DNA from: Polyangia bacterium
GTDB taxonomy: Bacteria > Myxococcota_A > Polyangia > Nannocystales > Nannocystaceae
DNA length: 64,000 nucleotides
Assembly: GCA_030424595.1 (NCBI GenBank)
Contig: JAUHWG010000020.1
Span: forward strand, 62,001 to 126,000
Direction of reading: 5' to 3'
Position numbers and translations under genes: made by a program. The notes beneath the pieces were generated by a model that did no database searches, was not told the DNA's origin, and saw nothing but the letters and a program-made list of their open reading frames with translations. Below are positions 41,881 through 49,858 of the stretch, one piece after another (position 1 is the stretch's first letter; each line of letters starts with the position of its first letter).

Positions 41881-42659
41881 GCGAGACGACCCAAGACACC
41901 GCGGAAGACGACGTCGAGCGTCGGGTCGCCCTGGTCACCGGCGGCTCGCGTGGGATCGGTCGGGCGATCGTCGTCGCCCTCGCCCGCCGCGGGCTGACGG
42001 TCGTCATCAACTACCGCAGCGATCAGGCCGCGGCCGAGTCCCTGCGGGCAGAGCTGGCAGAGGCCGGACACACGGTCACCCTGGCCCGCGCCGACGTCAG
42101 CGATCGCGGCGAGGTCAAGGCGATGTTCAAGGCGCTCCGCCGCGATCACGGCCGCCTCGACGTCCTGATCAATTGCGCCGGTGTCCTCCACGAGGGCCTC
42201 TTCATGTTCACCCCGGCCGATCGTTTTTGGGAGGTCCTCCGGACCAACCTCGGCGGGGTCGAGGCCTGCTGCCGCGCGGCGATCCCGAGCCTCAGCCGGC
42301 GACGCGACGGACGGATCGTCAACATCGCCTCGATCGCGGCGATCCACGCGACCGCCGGGCTCTCCGCCTACGCAGCCTCGAAGGCCGCGGTGATCGCCCT
42401 CTCGCAGGTGCTCGCCCGCGAGCTCGCCGGGATCGGCGTCCGCGTCAACGTCGTCGCCCCGGGGCTCGTCGAGACCGACATGACCGCCGGGATGGTCGAC
42501 GAGACCGCCCGCGAGCGCGCGCTCAGCCAGCAGCCGATCCCCCGGATCGGCCGCCCGGAGGAGGTCGCCAATCTCGTCACCTACCTCGCGCTCGACGCCC
42601 CCGACTACATGACGGGGACTGTCCAGCGGATCGATGGCGGGGCCATGATCGGAGGCTGA
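41877..42659 (+). CDS. 3-oxoacyl-ACP reductase (FabG-like SDR)
   Basis: 260 residues. NADPH-binding TGGSRGIGRAIVVALA, NCAGVLHEG (NAG-like), catalytic Ser in NIASIAAIHA, YxxxK in SAYAASKAAVI, and the C-terminal GGAMIGG of FabG-type reductases. It reduces 3-oxoacyl-ACP to 3-hydroxyacyl-ACP. The ATG overlaps the stop of the upstream KS-like gene (ATGA). The 42648-42690 region after it carries a 10-bp tandem repeat. Confidence 0.9.
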   Translation: MSETTQDTAEDDVERRVALVTGGSRGIGRAIVVALARRGLTVVINYRSDQAAAESLRAELAEAGHTVTLARADVSDRGEVKAMFKALRRDHGRLDVLINCAGVLHEGLFMFTPADRFWEVLRTNLGGVEACCRAAIPSLSRRRDGRIVNIASIAAIHATAGLSAYAASKAAVIALSQVLARELAGIGVRVNVVAPGLVETDMTAGMVDETARERALSQQPIPRIGRPEEVANLVTYLALDAPDYMTGTVQRIDGGAMIGG

Positions 42660-42690
42660 GCGGAGGCTGAGCGGCGGCTGAGCGGCGCCA
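42648..42690. repeat. 10-bp tandem repeat at the end of the KR gene
   Basis: The unit is CGGAGGCTGAG/CGGCGGCTGAG, about four copies. The first encodes the last residues and the stop. Confidence 0.7.
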
Positions 42691-42735
42691 AGCCGACGAG
42701 CGACCGCAAACGGACACGAGGCAGGGGAAGAGCAG

Positions 42736-42769
42736 ACCAGCGAAGGGCGAAGGGCGAAGGGCGAAGGAA
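42736..42769. repeat. 7-bp tandem repeat before the KS start
   Basis: Four to five copies of GCGAAGG lie directly upstream of the KS GTG. The last copy supplies the GGAAG ribosome site, so repeat-number changes could alter translation. Confidence 0.75.
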
Positions 42770-42775
42770 GACACA

Positions 42776-44041
42776 GTGCAGCGACACGATGAAAGACGAG
42801 CCGAGGCCGGCGACGCAGTGGTGATCACGGGGAGCTCCGCGTGGACCTGCTTTGGCCGCGGCGTCGACCGCCTGCTCCGGGCGATCGAAGAGGGGCGCCG
42901 CGAGCCCAAGCAGGTGCTCGGCTTCGACACCAGCGACCCGTGGTTCCTCACCCGAGAGGCGATGCAGGTGCCGCCGGAGCCGACGATCCGCTCCGCCCTC
43001 GACGACACGACCCGCCCGGTCGACCCGCAGTCCTGGTCGCTCAACCTCGCGGTCGAGACCGCCCTCGACGCGATCGTCGACGCCGGCCGGCCCCACGCCG
43101 AGATCGCGGCCCGGCGCATGGGCGTCCTCGTCGGCAGCTCGCACGGGACCAACCACGGGATGATCGAGCACCTCGAGCGGGGCCTCGCCGGGGAGACGCC
43201 GGACCCCGAGCTCCTCGCCGAGACCCCGAGCCTCGCCCCCCACGCGATCGCCCTCCGCCTCGCCACCTGCGGGCCGGCGATCGCCCTCAACACCGCCTGC
43301 TCCGCCGGCGCCAACGCGATCGGTCAAGCCTGGCACATGCTCCTCGACGGGCGGATCGACTGCGCCGTCGCGGGCGGCTACGACACCTTCTCGCGCCTGA
43401 GCTTCACCGGCTTCAACAGCCTCCGGGCCCTGGATCCCCAGGGCTGCCGCCCCTTCGATGTCAGCCGCGCCGGCCTCTCCCTCGGGGATGGCGCGGCGTT
43501 CTTCGTCCTCGAGCGCGAGGCCGACGCGCGCGCCCGCGGAGCGACGATCCTCGGCCGCCTGACGGGCTACGGCTGCGGCGGCGAGGCCTATCACCCGACC
43601 GCGCCCAACCCCGAAGGCGCGGGGATCTTCGCGGCGATGCGGCAGGCCCTGGCGACCGACCGAGCCCCCGAGGAGCTGACCCTCGTCTCCGCCCACGGCA
43701 CCGGCACCCCCGCCAACGACGCGGCCGAGGCGAACGCGATCGAGCGGCTCTGCCTGGCGATCCCCGCCCGTGAGGTCGTCCAGGTCGCGTCGCTCAAGTC
43801 GCAGACCGGGCACAGCCTCGGCGCCGCCGGTGCGGTCCAGGCCGTCGCCGCCCTCGCCTGCGCCCGCGCTGGGATCAGGCCGGCGACGATCGGCCTCCGC
43901 CAGCCGATCGACCACGGCCCCCGGATCTCCTTCCCCCAAGCGCCCGGACGGGGACCTGTCCCCCTCGCCCTGTGCAACGCCCTCGGCTTCGCCGGCAGCG
44001 TCGCCGCCCTCGCCCTTCGCCCCTTCCCAAGCGAGAGATGA
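42776..44041 (+). CDS. beta-ketoacyl-ACP synthase (FabF-like)
   Basis: 421 residues. The complete Cys-His-His triad is present: NTACSAG (Cys175), HGTGTP (His307), KSQTGHSLGAAG (His346). It performs decarboxylative condensation of malonyl-ACP with an acyl chain, presumably as a heterodimer with the inactive KS-like protein upstream. GTG start with GGAAG nearby. It overlaps the ACP gene by 4 bp (ATGA), so KS and ACP are translationally coupled. Confidence 0.93.
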   Translation: MQRHDERRAEAGDAVVITGSSAWTCFGRGVDRLLRAIEEGRREPKQVLGFDTSDPWFLTREAMQVPPEPTIRSALDDTTRPVDPQSWSLNLAVETALDAIVDAGRPHAEIAARRMGVLVGSSHGTNHGMIEHLERGLAGETPDPELLAETPSLAPHAIALRLATCGPAIALNTACSAGANAIGQAWHMLLDGRIDCAVAGGYDTFSRLSFTGFNSLRALDPQGCRPFDVSRAGLSLGDGAAFFVLEREADARARGATILGRLTGYGCGGEAYHPTAPNPEGAGIFAAMRQALATDRAPEELTLVSAHGTGTPANDAAEANAIERLCLAIPAREVVQVASLKSQTGHSLGAAGAVQAVAALACARAGIRPATIGLRQPIDHGPRISFPQAPGRGPVPLALCNALGFAGSVAALALRPFPSER

Positions 44042-44406
44042 CCATGGAGCACCCTGACAAGCCAGACCAGCCCGATCAACCCAACGTTCCGGGGACGACG
44101 GACGCCCCCGCGGACACGAGCCCGGTCGACCCCGCGATCGCCGGGCGGATCGTCGAGCAGATCATCGAGCGCCTCGAGCTCGAGGACTTCACGGTCGACG
44201 ACTTTCCCCGCGACGCTGTCCTCTTCGCCCCCCCCGAGGGCGGCGGCCTCGGCTTCGACTCGATCGCGAGCCTCGAGATCATCGCCGGCCTCGCCGACGA
44301 GTTTGATCTCCCCTTCGACAACATGGCCCGCGAGGACTTCATGAGCGTCGACTCCCTGGCGCGCTACGTCGCCCGTGAGCAGGCGGCCGAGGCCGATCCT
44401 GCCTAG
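44038..44406 (+). CDS. acyl carrier protein
   Basis: 122 residues. A 35-residue Pro/Asp/Thr-rich N-terminal extension precedes a four-helix carrier domain. The phosphopantetheine attachment motif is GFDSIASLEIIAGL (Ser of DSI). The next helix DEFDLPFDNM and SVDSLARYV complete the fold. It carries the growing acyl chain for the KS/KR/dehydratase set. No acyl-CoA ligase or phosphopantetheinyl transferase is adjacent. Confidence 0.9.
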   Translation: MTMEHPDKPDQPDQPNVPGTTDAPADTSPVDPAIAGRIVEQIIERLELEDFTVDDFPRDAVLFAPPEGGGLGFDSIASLEIIAGLADEFDLPFDNMAREDFMSVDSLARYVAREQAAEADPA

Positions 44407-44478
44407 TCCTGATCGGTCGCCCTGGAGCCCCGCGCGCGGCTCCTCTGGGCGATCTTCCCCTGCGAGCACGGACAGACC

Positions 44479-45996
44479 ATGAGGCTCGAGATCCTCGGCG
44501 GCGGTGCGATCATCATCGCCGGCAGCGACACCTCCCTGCTGCTCAACCCCCTCCTCGGCGAGCACCACAGCGGCGGCCGCTTCGCCCCCTACCCGCCGCG
44601 CCAGATCGACGTCCCGCAGATGCCGCTGTGCGGCGCGGTCCTCCTGAGCGGGGTCGATCCGAGCCGCCTCGACCTCGAGTCCCTGGCGAGGGTCCCACGC
44701 TCGACCCCGATCCTCGCCCCTGATGATCGCCTCGCCCTCGGCTGCATCGACGGCCTCGGCTTCGCCAACATCGAGGTGATCTGCGACTGGCGGCCCGTCG
44801 ACGCCGGCTCGCTGGAGATCATCGCGACCCCTGGATCGGGGCCCGCGAGCCACGGCTTTATCCTCCGCGGCGACGGCCTGACCCTCTGGCACCTCGCCCG
44901 CGCCCTCCCCGACGCGGCGACGATCCGCGAGGTCCACCGCCTCTTCGGCGACGTCGACCTCCTCATCGCCCCGCTCCACCGAGGGGCCCCGGACCCGCAG
45001 GGCTCCGGCGACCCGGTCGAGCAGCATCGCCGGGTGCTCGCGACGATCCGCGCGATCGGACCGGCTGCGCTCATCCCCGACGGAGTCTCGGCCGCGATCG
45101 GCCCCTCCGCGTCGGCCAACCATCGCCTCTTCCCGATAAGCCGCGAGCGAGCCCTCCTGGACCTCGCCGCGCTCGACCCAGAGCTCGGCGCCCGCCTCTT
45201 CGTCGTCGACCCGGGGGACGCCCTCGTGATCTCGGAGGGGGTCGTCGCCCGCGAGCGAGGTCTGCTCCGCTACTGCGCTCGCGTGGCCGACCACGAGCCT
45301 GCGCGCATCGAGCTCCGACCGCGACCCGCTGCGGGCCCGCGCCCCCTGCCGGAGGGGGTGACGGACGAACACTTTGCGGCTGTGCTAACGGACATCCTTG
45401 ACGCCGTAGTCAACGCTGCACAGGGCGATCCTCGCGCCTTCGCCGAACACCGTCGCTGGCGCGCACGCTGGCGCTACGACGTCCTCCTCCCCGACGAGAG
45501 CCGCCTCACCCGAACGATCGATCTTTGCGCCAGACCAGGCGCAATTGATCCTGAGGAGAGCCCGGCGACATCTCCGTGCACGGCGATCACAGCGATCCAT
45601 GCGGCCAGCCTGATCGATCTCCTGAGCGGCGCCGCGAGCTGGTCGACGCTCGTCGCGGCCGGCGAGATCGCCGTCGACACCCACCTCTATCGCGTCGACG
45701 AGGCCGGCCTCCACCGGGCGCCGGAGCCCCTCATCGACCCCCTCGTTCTCGCCTTCGCCGGCGATGAGGCGCGCGAGCAGAGCCTCGCGCGCGCCGTCGA
45801 GCAGCTCCTCACCGAGGAACATGTCTCTGGAGACATGGGATCGTCTCGTGACAAAGATGCGCCCCAGATCGACAGTGAAGCGATTATGCGCGGCATCTCC
45901 GAGGCGCTCCACACCGCAGGGCTTGACGCGAACATGGCCGACGCTATAGCTTGGCCACCGGAAGTTAGTGACGAAGGTGGTGGACATGAAGAATGA
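44479..45996 (+). CDS. metallo-beta-lactamase-fold-like protein lacking metal ligands
   Basis: 505 residues. The N-terminus MRLEILGGGAIIIAGSDTSLLLNPLL follows the UlaG/MBL start. The position of the HxHxDH motif reads LLSGVDPSRLDLESL, so the zinc ligands are gone. Later fragments (ATPGSGPASHGFILRGDGLTLWHL, DLLIAPLHRG) fit the rest of the fold. Residues about 290-440 form a second domain (LYRVDEAGLHRAPEPLIDPLVLAFAG), and the tail is acidic. The partner domain was not recognised. It lies in the KS/ACP operon and overlaps the next, Tat-signal, gene. It could be a non-catalytic scaffold. Confidence 0.6.
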   Translation: MRLEILGGGAIIIAGSDTSLLLNPLLGEHHSGGRFAPYPPRQIDVPQMPLCGAVLLSGVDPSRLDLESLARVPRSTPILAPDDRLALGCIDGLGFANIEVICDWRPVDAGSLEIIATPGSGPASHGFILRGDGLTLWHLARALPDAATIREVHRLFGDVDLLIAPLHRGAPDPQGSGDPVEQHRRVLATIRAIGPAALIPDGVSAAIGPSASANHRLFPISRERALLDLAALDPELGARLFVVDPGDALVISEGVVARERGLLRYCARVADHEPARIELRPRPAAGPRPLPEGVTDEHFAAVLTDILDAVVNAAQGDPRAFAEHRRWRARWRYDVLLPDESRLTRTIDLCARPGAIDPEESPATSPCTAITAIHAASLIDLLSGAASWSTLVAAGEIAVDTHLYRVDEAGLHRAPEPLIDPLVLAFAGDEAREQSLARAVEQLLTEEHVSGDMGSSRDKDAPQIDSEAIMRGISEALHTAGLDANMADAIAWPPEVSDEGGGHEE

Positions 45997-46483
45997 TACG
46001 AGGCGTGAACTTCTGACCAAGCTCGGGATCGGCGCGGCCGCTGCCGTGGCCGTCGCGGCTGCACCCAAGACCGCAGCCGCAGGGCCCATCCCGGCGCAGC
46101 AGCTCCCCAAGACGCTCCCCAAGAACCTCCCGGGCAAGCTCAAGCTGACCTCGGCCTCGCGGGTCCAGCTCGTCAAGCCGCTCGAGCCGCGGACCCTCCA
46201 GGTCCGGGTCGCGGTGACCAAGGCGGGCGTCGTCATCGACGCCGCGGCGACCCCCAAGGTGAAGGTCGGCCTGACCAAGGATCGTCGCGTTCTCCAGCTC
46301 GGCGTTCAGGTCGACTCGGTCGGCGGCGTCAACGTTCTCGGGCTCAACGCCCTGGTCGAGGCGGCCGCCGCCTCGGGCTCCGGTCGCTGCAACGGCAACG
46401 GCAAGGACAAGCTGCAAGAGGTCATCAACCCCGCAGAGCTGACCATCGACGCCCTCAAGGGCGACATGATGGCCCGCTTCTAG
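45986..46483 (+). CDS. Tat-signal small protein in the lipid/arginase cluster
   Basis: 165 residues. The twin-arginine signal is TRRELLTKLGIGAAAAVAVAA with cleavage near TAAAG. The mature part is basic and beta-rich (KLKLTSASRVQLVKPL, TLQVRVAVTKAGVVIDAAATPKVKVGL, RVLQLGVQVDSVGG) and has one Cys near the end. AAGGTGG 5 nt before the ATG is one of the best ribosome sites in the window, which suggests high expression, and the start overlaps the upstream gene by 11 bp. It is a candidate substrate or carrier for the neighbouring arginase-like and acyltransferase enzymes. No family recognised. Confidence 0.72.
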   Translation: MKNDTRRELLTKLGIGAAAAVAVAAAPKTAAAGPIPAQQLPKTLPKNLPGKLKLTSASRVQLVKPLEPRTLQVRVAVTKAGVVIDAAATPKVKVGLTKDRRVLQLGVQVDSVGGVNVLGLNALVEAAAASGSGRCNGNGKDKLQEVINPAELTIDALKGDMMARF

Positions 46484-46504
46484 CGGTCCACGACAAGCGT
46501 ACGC

Positions 46505-47758
46505 ATGGGTCGCTCGACTCTGACGCGCCGTCTCCAGGTCAACCCTGACCTGAGGCGCGTGGCGGGGTCAGCGACCCACGCTTTTTTGCGCTCGGATCCG
46601 CGGCGGCTCTTCGAGCTCACGGCCGACACCTTTGAGCTGCTCAGCCAGCTCCGCGAGCCGCAGACCATCGCCGAGCTCCTGGGCGAGCCCGACGACGCCA
46701 CCCTCGCGATCATCGACGAGCTCGTCGAGCTCGGGATCCTCCAGGCCGAGGGTCCGCGCTCCGCCCCGAAGCCGGCCCTGCGACCGCTCGGCCAGCGCCT
46801 CTGCGGCGCGCCGGCCTGGCTCGGAGAGCCCCTGCGAGCGGGCGCGGTCGTCATCGTCGGCGCCCCCTTCGACGACCTCACGCCGGCGCCGCACCCCCGC
46901 GGTGCCGCCAGCGGTCCCGCCCTTGTCCGCCGCGCGAGCGCCCCCTTCCCGCTAGAGCCGAGCCTCCGCACCGGCGCGGTGATCGGCCTCTACGACATCG
47001 ACCTCGGCCGCAACCTGATGGCCGGCGTCGACCTGGTCGACGCCGGCGATCTCCCGCCCCTCGCCGGCGCCCCGGCGAGCGACTATCTCCAGGCCCTGAG
47101 CGCGGAGCTGCGGGCGATCCTCGACGCCGGCGCCCGCCCCCTCCTCCTGGGCGGCGATCACAGCGTCAGCGCAGCGGCGATCGACGCCCTCGTCCACGCC
47201 CAGGGCGGGGGACCTCTCGGGATCCTCCACGTCGACGCCCACACCGACGCGGCGCCGATCCGCTGGCCCGGCGAGCTGCACCACGGCAACGTCCTCCGCG
47301 CGATCGCCCGTCGACCCGAAGTCGTCGACATCACCTGTGTGGGCGCCCGGGGCTTTCAAGACATCCCCGAGGAGCTCGAGGGCACCCCCTACCGCGCGCT
47401 CTCGCCGAACATCCTCCGCGCCGCGGACCCGAGCGCGCTCGCCGGGCTCCTCCGCGAGGACATCCCCTACTACGTGACCGTCGACATCGACGCCCTCGAC
47501 CCGACCGTCGCCCCGGCGACCGGCGTTCTCGAGCCCGACGGCCTCGGCCTCGGCGAGCTGCGTCACCTCCTGCGGACGATGATCGGCGCCCGCGAGGTGC
47601 TCGCCGCCGATCTCTGCGAGGTCCACGGCGAGGTCCACGGCCAGGTCCACGGCCAGGTCCACGGCCAGGGAGCAGGCGCGGAGCTCACCGGCAAGGCCGC
47701 CTTCCAGGTCATCGTCGAGCTCATCGACCTCCTCGCCCGCCCGACACCGGCCGCCTGA
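46505..47758 (+). CDS. arginase-family ureohydrolase with PqqD/RRE-like N-terminal domain
   Basis: 417 residues. Residues about 15-85 (FLRSDPRRLFELTADTFELL, TIAELLGEPDDATLAIIDELVELGIL) look like a PqqD-type winged-helix recognition element. The ureohydrolase domain has all manganese ligands: GGDHS (216-220), DAHTD (244-248), DID (327-329). A fourfold EVHG/QVHG repeat (about 372-388) sits near the C-terminus. Arginases release urea from arginine. Arginase-family enzymes with RiPP recognition are known as peptide arginases that make ornithine in peptides (OspR type). A free-arginine or agmatine substrate is the alternative. Next to LpxL-like acyltransferase. Confidence 0.75.
   Translation: MGRSTLTRRLQVNPDLRRVAGSATHAFLRSDPRRLFELTADTFELLSQLREPQTIAELLGEPDDATLAIIDELVELGILQAEGPRSAPKPALRPLGQRLCGAPAWLGEPLRAGAVVIVGAPFDDLTPAPHPRGAASGPALVRRASAPFPLEPSLRTGAVIGLYDIDLGRNLMAGVDLVDAGDLPPLAGAPASDYLQALSAELRAILDAGARPLLLGGDHSVSAAAIDALVHAQGGGPLGILHVDAHTDAAPIRWPGELHHGNVLRAIARRPEVVDITCVGARGFQDIPEELEGTPYRALSPNILRAADPSALAGLLREDIPYYVTVDIDALDPTVAPATGVLEPDGLGLGELRHLLRTMIGAREVLAADLCEVHGEVHGQVHGQVHGQGAGAELTGKAAFQVIVELIDLLARPTPAA
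47624..47671. repeat. 12-bp tandem repeat in the arginase-like gene
   Basis: Four copies of GAGGTCCACGGC/CAGGTCCACGGC encode Glu/Gln-Val-His-Gly. The frame is kept. Confidence 0.9.
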
Positions 47759-47767
47759 GCGCTGACC

Positions 47768-48967
47768 ATGGACCGAGCTCGCCCCCTGACCCCGGCGCGA
47801 CGGGCCTCCCGCAGGGCGGCCCACCGAGCGGTGCTCGCCTCCCACAGCGGGCCGCAGGCGGAGATGTTCGACCGCCGCGAAGCCGCCGCCCTCACCGGCG
47901 CGGCGATCGGTCTCCAGGGCCAGGCCACGCGGGCGGAGATCCGCCGCGTCGCCCGACGGAGCAGCCGCCTGGTTCTCTACTACGACCGACTCTGGGAGGA
48001 CAACGACACCTGGGAGCCCTTCGCGATCGCCGGCCGCGAGCACCTCGACGCCGCCCTCGCCCGCGGCCGCGGGGTGATCTTCGTGCCCTCGCATTTTGGC
48101 CGCTATCGCTGGGTCCCGCTCGCCCTCCTGGAGCTCCGCCTGCCCGTCACCCTCCTCGTCGATGAGCGCAACCACGGGCTCATCACCGCCGACGTCGACG
48201 CGCGGATCGACGCGATGCACCACCACCTCCGCCCGGACATCTTCGACACCGTCGAGAGCGGCGACCCCTCGGCGCTCTGGCAGCTCGCGCGGGCGCTCAA
48301 GGGCGGCTCGGTGACCGTGATGTTCGCCGACGGAAACAGCGGGATCGACGGTCAGGCGAGCCCCCGCGGCGCCCAGGTCGTCCCCTTCCTCGGCCAGTCG
48401 ATCTTCGTCCGCCCGGGGATCGGCGCCCTCGCGGCGACCACCGACGCGACGGTCGTCCCGGTCTTCTGCCACGAGCGCCGTGACGGCCCGCCGATCCTCC
48501 GCTTTGACCCGCCGATCTACCGGGGCCCGGACGAGCGCCGCAGCGTCTACCGCGAGCGGGTGATGCTCGAGCTCTTCGCCACCTTGGAGCGGGAGATCCT
48601 CGCCCAACCGTGGCTCTGGGAGGAGTGGTGGATCCTGCCGCGCTGGCTCGCCGCGGCGCCTGTCTTCCCCGAGATCTCAGCCCCGCCCCCGCGTCGCTTC
48701 TCTGTTACCCTGCCAGGGCTCGTAGGCCGCCGCCTATGCCTGCCGCGCGACGATATTTGGGCCCTTCGGGGGGCGTCGGGACCGGAGATCTGGAGCTTCG
48801 CCAGCGGCGAGGTCGTGCGCGGCGAGGCCGAGCTCGCAGACCTCCTGCGCGCCGCCGAGGAGCGACGCCCAGCCGGCGCATGGCTCCGCGAGCGCCCCTC
48901 GATCGAGCCCGCGCGGCGCACCCTCGAGGGCGCGCTCGATGCGGGGTTGGTCGCCCTCCTGCGCTAG
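47768..48967 (+). CDS. LpxL/HtrB-like acyltransferase with C-terminal extension
   Basis: 399 residues. The acyltransferase core shows GVIFVPSHFGRYRWVPLALLEL, with the conserved His but Arg instead of the acidic residue of the HxxxxD/E motif. FADGNSGIDGQASPRGAQVVPFLGQSIFVRPGIGALA and ATVVPVFCHERRDG follow the lysophospholipid/lipid A acyltransferase family. The last about 75 residues (RRLCLPRDDIWALRGASGPEIWSFASGE) form an extra small domain. It probably transfers an acyl chain from the ACP of this cluster, but the changed motif makes catalysis uncertain. It starts 9 bp after the arginase-like gene. Confidence 0.72.
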   Translation: MDRARPLTPARRASRRAAHRAVLASHSGPQAEMFDRREAAALTGAAIGLQGQATRAEIRRVARRSSRLVLYYDRLWEDNDTWEPFAIAGREHLDAALARGRGVIFVPSHFGRYRWVPLALLELRLPVTLLVDERNHGLITADVDARIDAMHHHLRPDIFDTVESGDPSALWQLARALKGGSVTVMFADGNSGIDGQASPRGAQVVPFLGQSIFVRPGIGALAATTDATVVPVFCHERRDGPPILRFDPPIYRGPDERRSVYRERVMLELFATLEREILAQPWLWEEWWILPRWLAAAPVFPEISAPPPRRFSVTLPGLVGRRLCLPRDDIWALRGASGPEIWSFASGEVVRGEAELADLLRAAEERRPAGAWLRERPSIEPARRTLEGALDAGLVALLR

Positions 48968-48970
48968 CGA

Positions 48971-48987
48971 GCCGCGGCGAAGGTCCC
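48971..48987. repeat. dispersed repeat, copy 3 (one arm)
   Basis: GCCGCGGCGAAGGTCCC lies 3 bp after the stop codon of the acyltransferase gene, matching the arm of the dispersed inverted-repeat family. Confidence 0.5.
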
Positions 48988-49025
48988 CAGCGCTCGCACG
49001 GCCCCCCCACAGAGCGAGGCTCGGC

Positions 49026-49700
49026 ATGAGCGGGGCCGTCGCGGCGCTCCTCGTCCACATCATCGCCGGCTCGACAGCGATGCTCTGCGGCGCCGTCGCG
49101 CTCCTCAGCCTCAAGGGGGGCCGGACCCACCGACGCTTTGGCGCCGTCTTTCTCGCGGCGATGATCCTGATCGGCCTGAGCGCGATCGTCCTGACCTTCT
49201 TCCGGCCCAACCTCTTCCTCCTCTTCCTCGCCCTCTTCGCCCTCTATCTCGTGATCTGGGGCCGCCTCGCCCTGACCCGCAAGCGCCTCGCCCCGGAGCA
49301 GCCGGCGCCGCGCTCCCACCTCCTGCCGACCCTGCTCTTCGGCCTCAGCTCCCTCGCCTTCCTCGCGGTCGCGATCCGCAACGGCGCCCCTGTCTTCATC
49401 GTCTTCGTCGGCCTCGCGCTCCTCCTCGTCCGCGGACATCTCGGACGCCTGCGCCACGGCGGCGAGCACCGCCTCCACTGGCTCGTCGACCACGTCTTCG
49501 GCTTCGCGATCGCCTACGTCGCCGGTCTGACCGCCGTCCTCGTCGTCAACACGACGCCCCACCTGCCGCCGACCCTGCCGCTGCTCTTCCTGGTCTGGCT
49601 CGGCCCGACGGCGGTCGGCGTGCCCCTCGTCATCCGCTACGCCCGCAAGCTGCGGCGAACGGCGGAGGGCGCCCCGACAAGGGGTCGCGCCGAGCGGTGA
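49026..49700 (+). CDS. DUF2306-like integral membrane protein
   Basis: 224 residues with seven hydrophobic helices. The opening VAALLVHIIAGSTAMLCGAVALLSLKGG and a histidine in GRTHRRFGAVFL resemble DUF2306/cytochrome-like membrane proteins. No catalytic motif can be read. It begins 58 bp after the acyltransferase and may be the last gene of that operon. Confidence 0.65.
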   Translation: MSGAVAALLVHIIAGSTAMLCGAVALLSLKGGRTHRRFGAVFLAAMILIGLSAIVLTFFRPNLFLLFLALFALYLVIWGRLALTRKRLAPEQPAPRSHLLPTLLFGLSSLAFLAVAIRNGAPVFIVFVGLALLLVRGHLGRLRHGGEHRLHWLVDHVFGFAIAYVAGLTAVLVVNTTPHLPPTLPLLFLVWLGPTAVGVPLVIRYARKLRRTAEGAPTRGRAER

Positions 49701-49843
49701 AACGGCGGCCTTCCTCGACCGGCCTCCTCCGCGGCCTTCCTTGACGGTCCTGCGCCGCGGTCCTCCGCATCGGCCCGCATCGGCCCTCCTCCTCGGCCCT
49801 CCTCCGCCGGATCCCGGCCCTGCCATCGACCGATGATCTGGGC

Positions 49844-49849
49844 TAGCCT
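49844..49849 (+). promoter_or_regulatory. -10-like box TAGCCT for uvrC
   Basis: It ends 9 nt before the uvrC ATG. No ribosome site is visible. Confidence 0.35.
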
Positions 49850-49858
49850 GGCGCTTCT

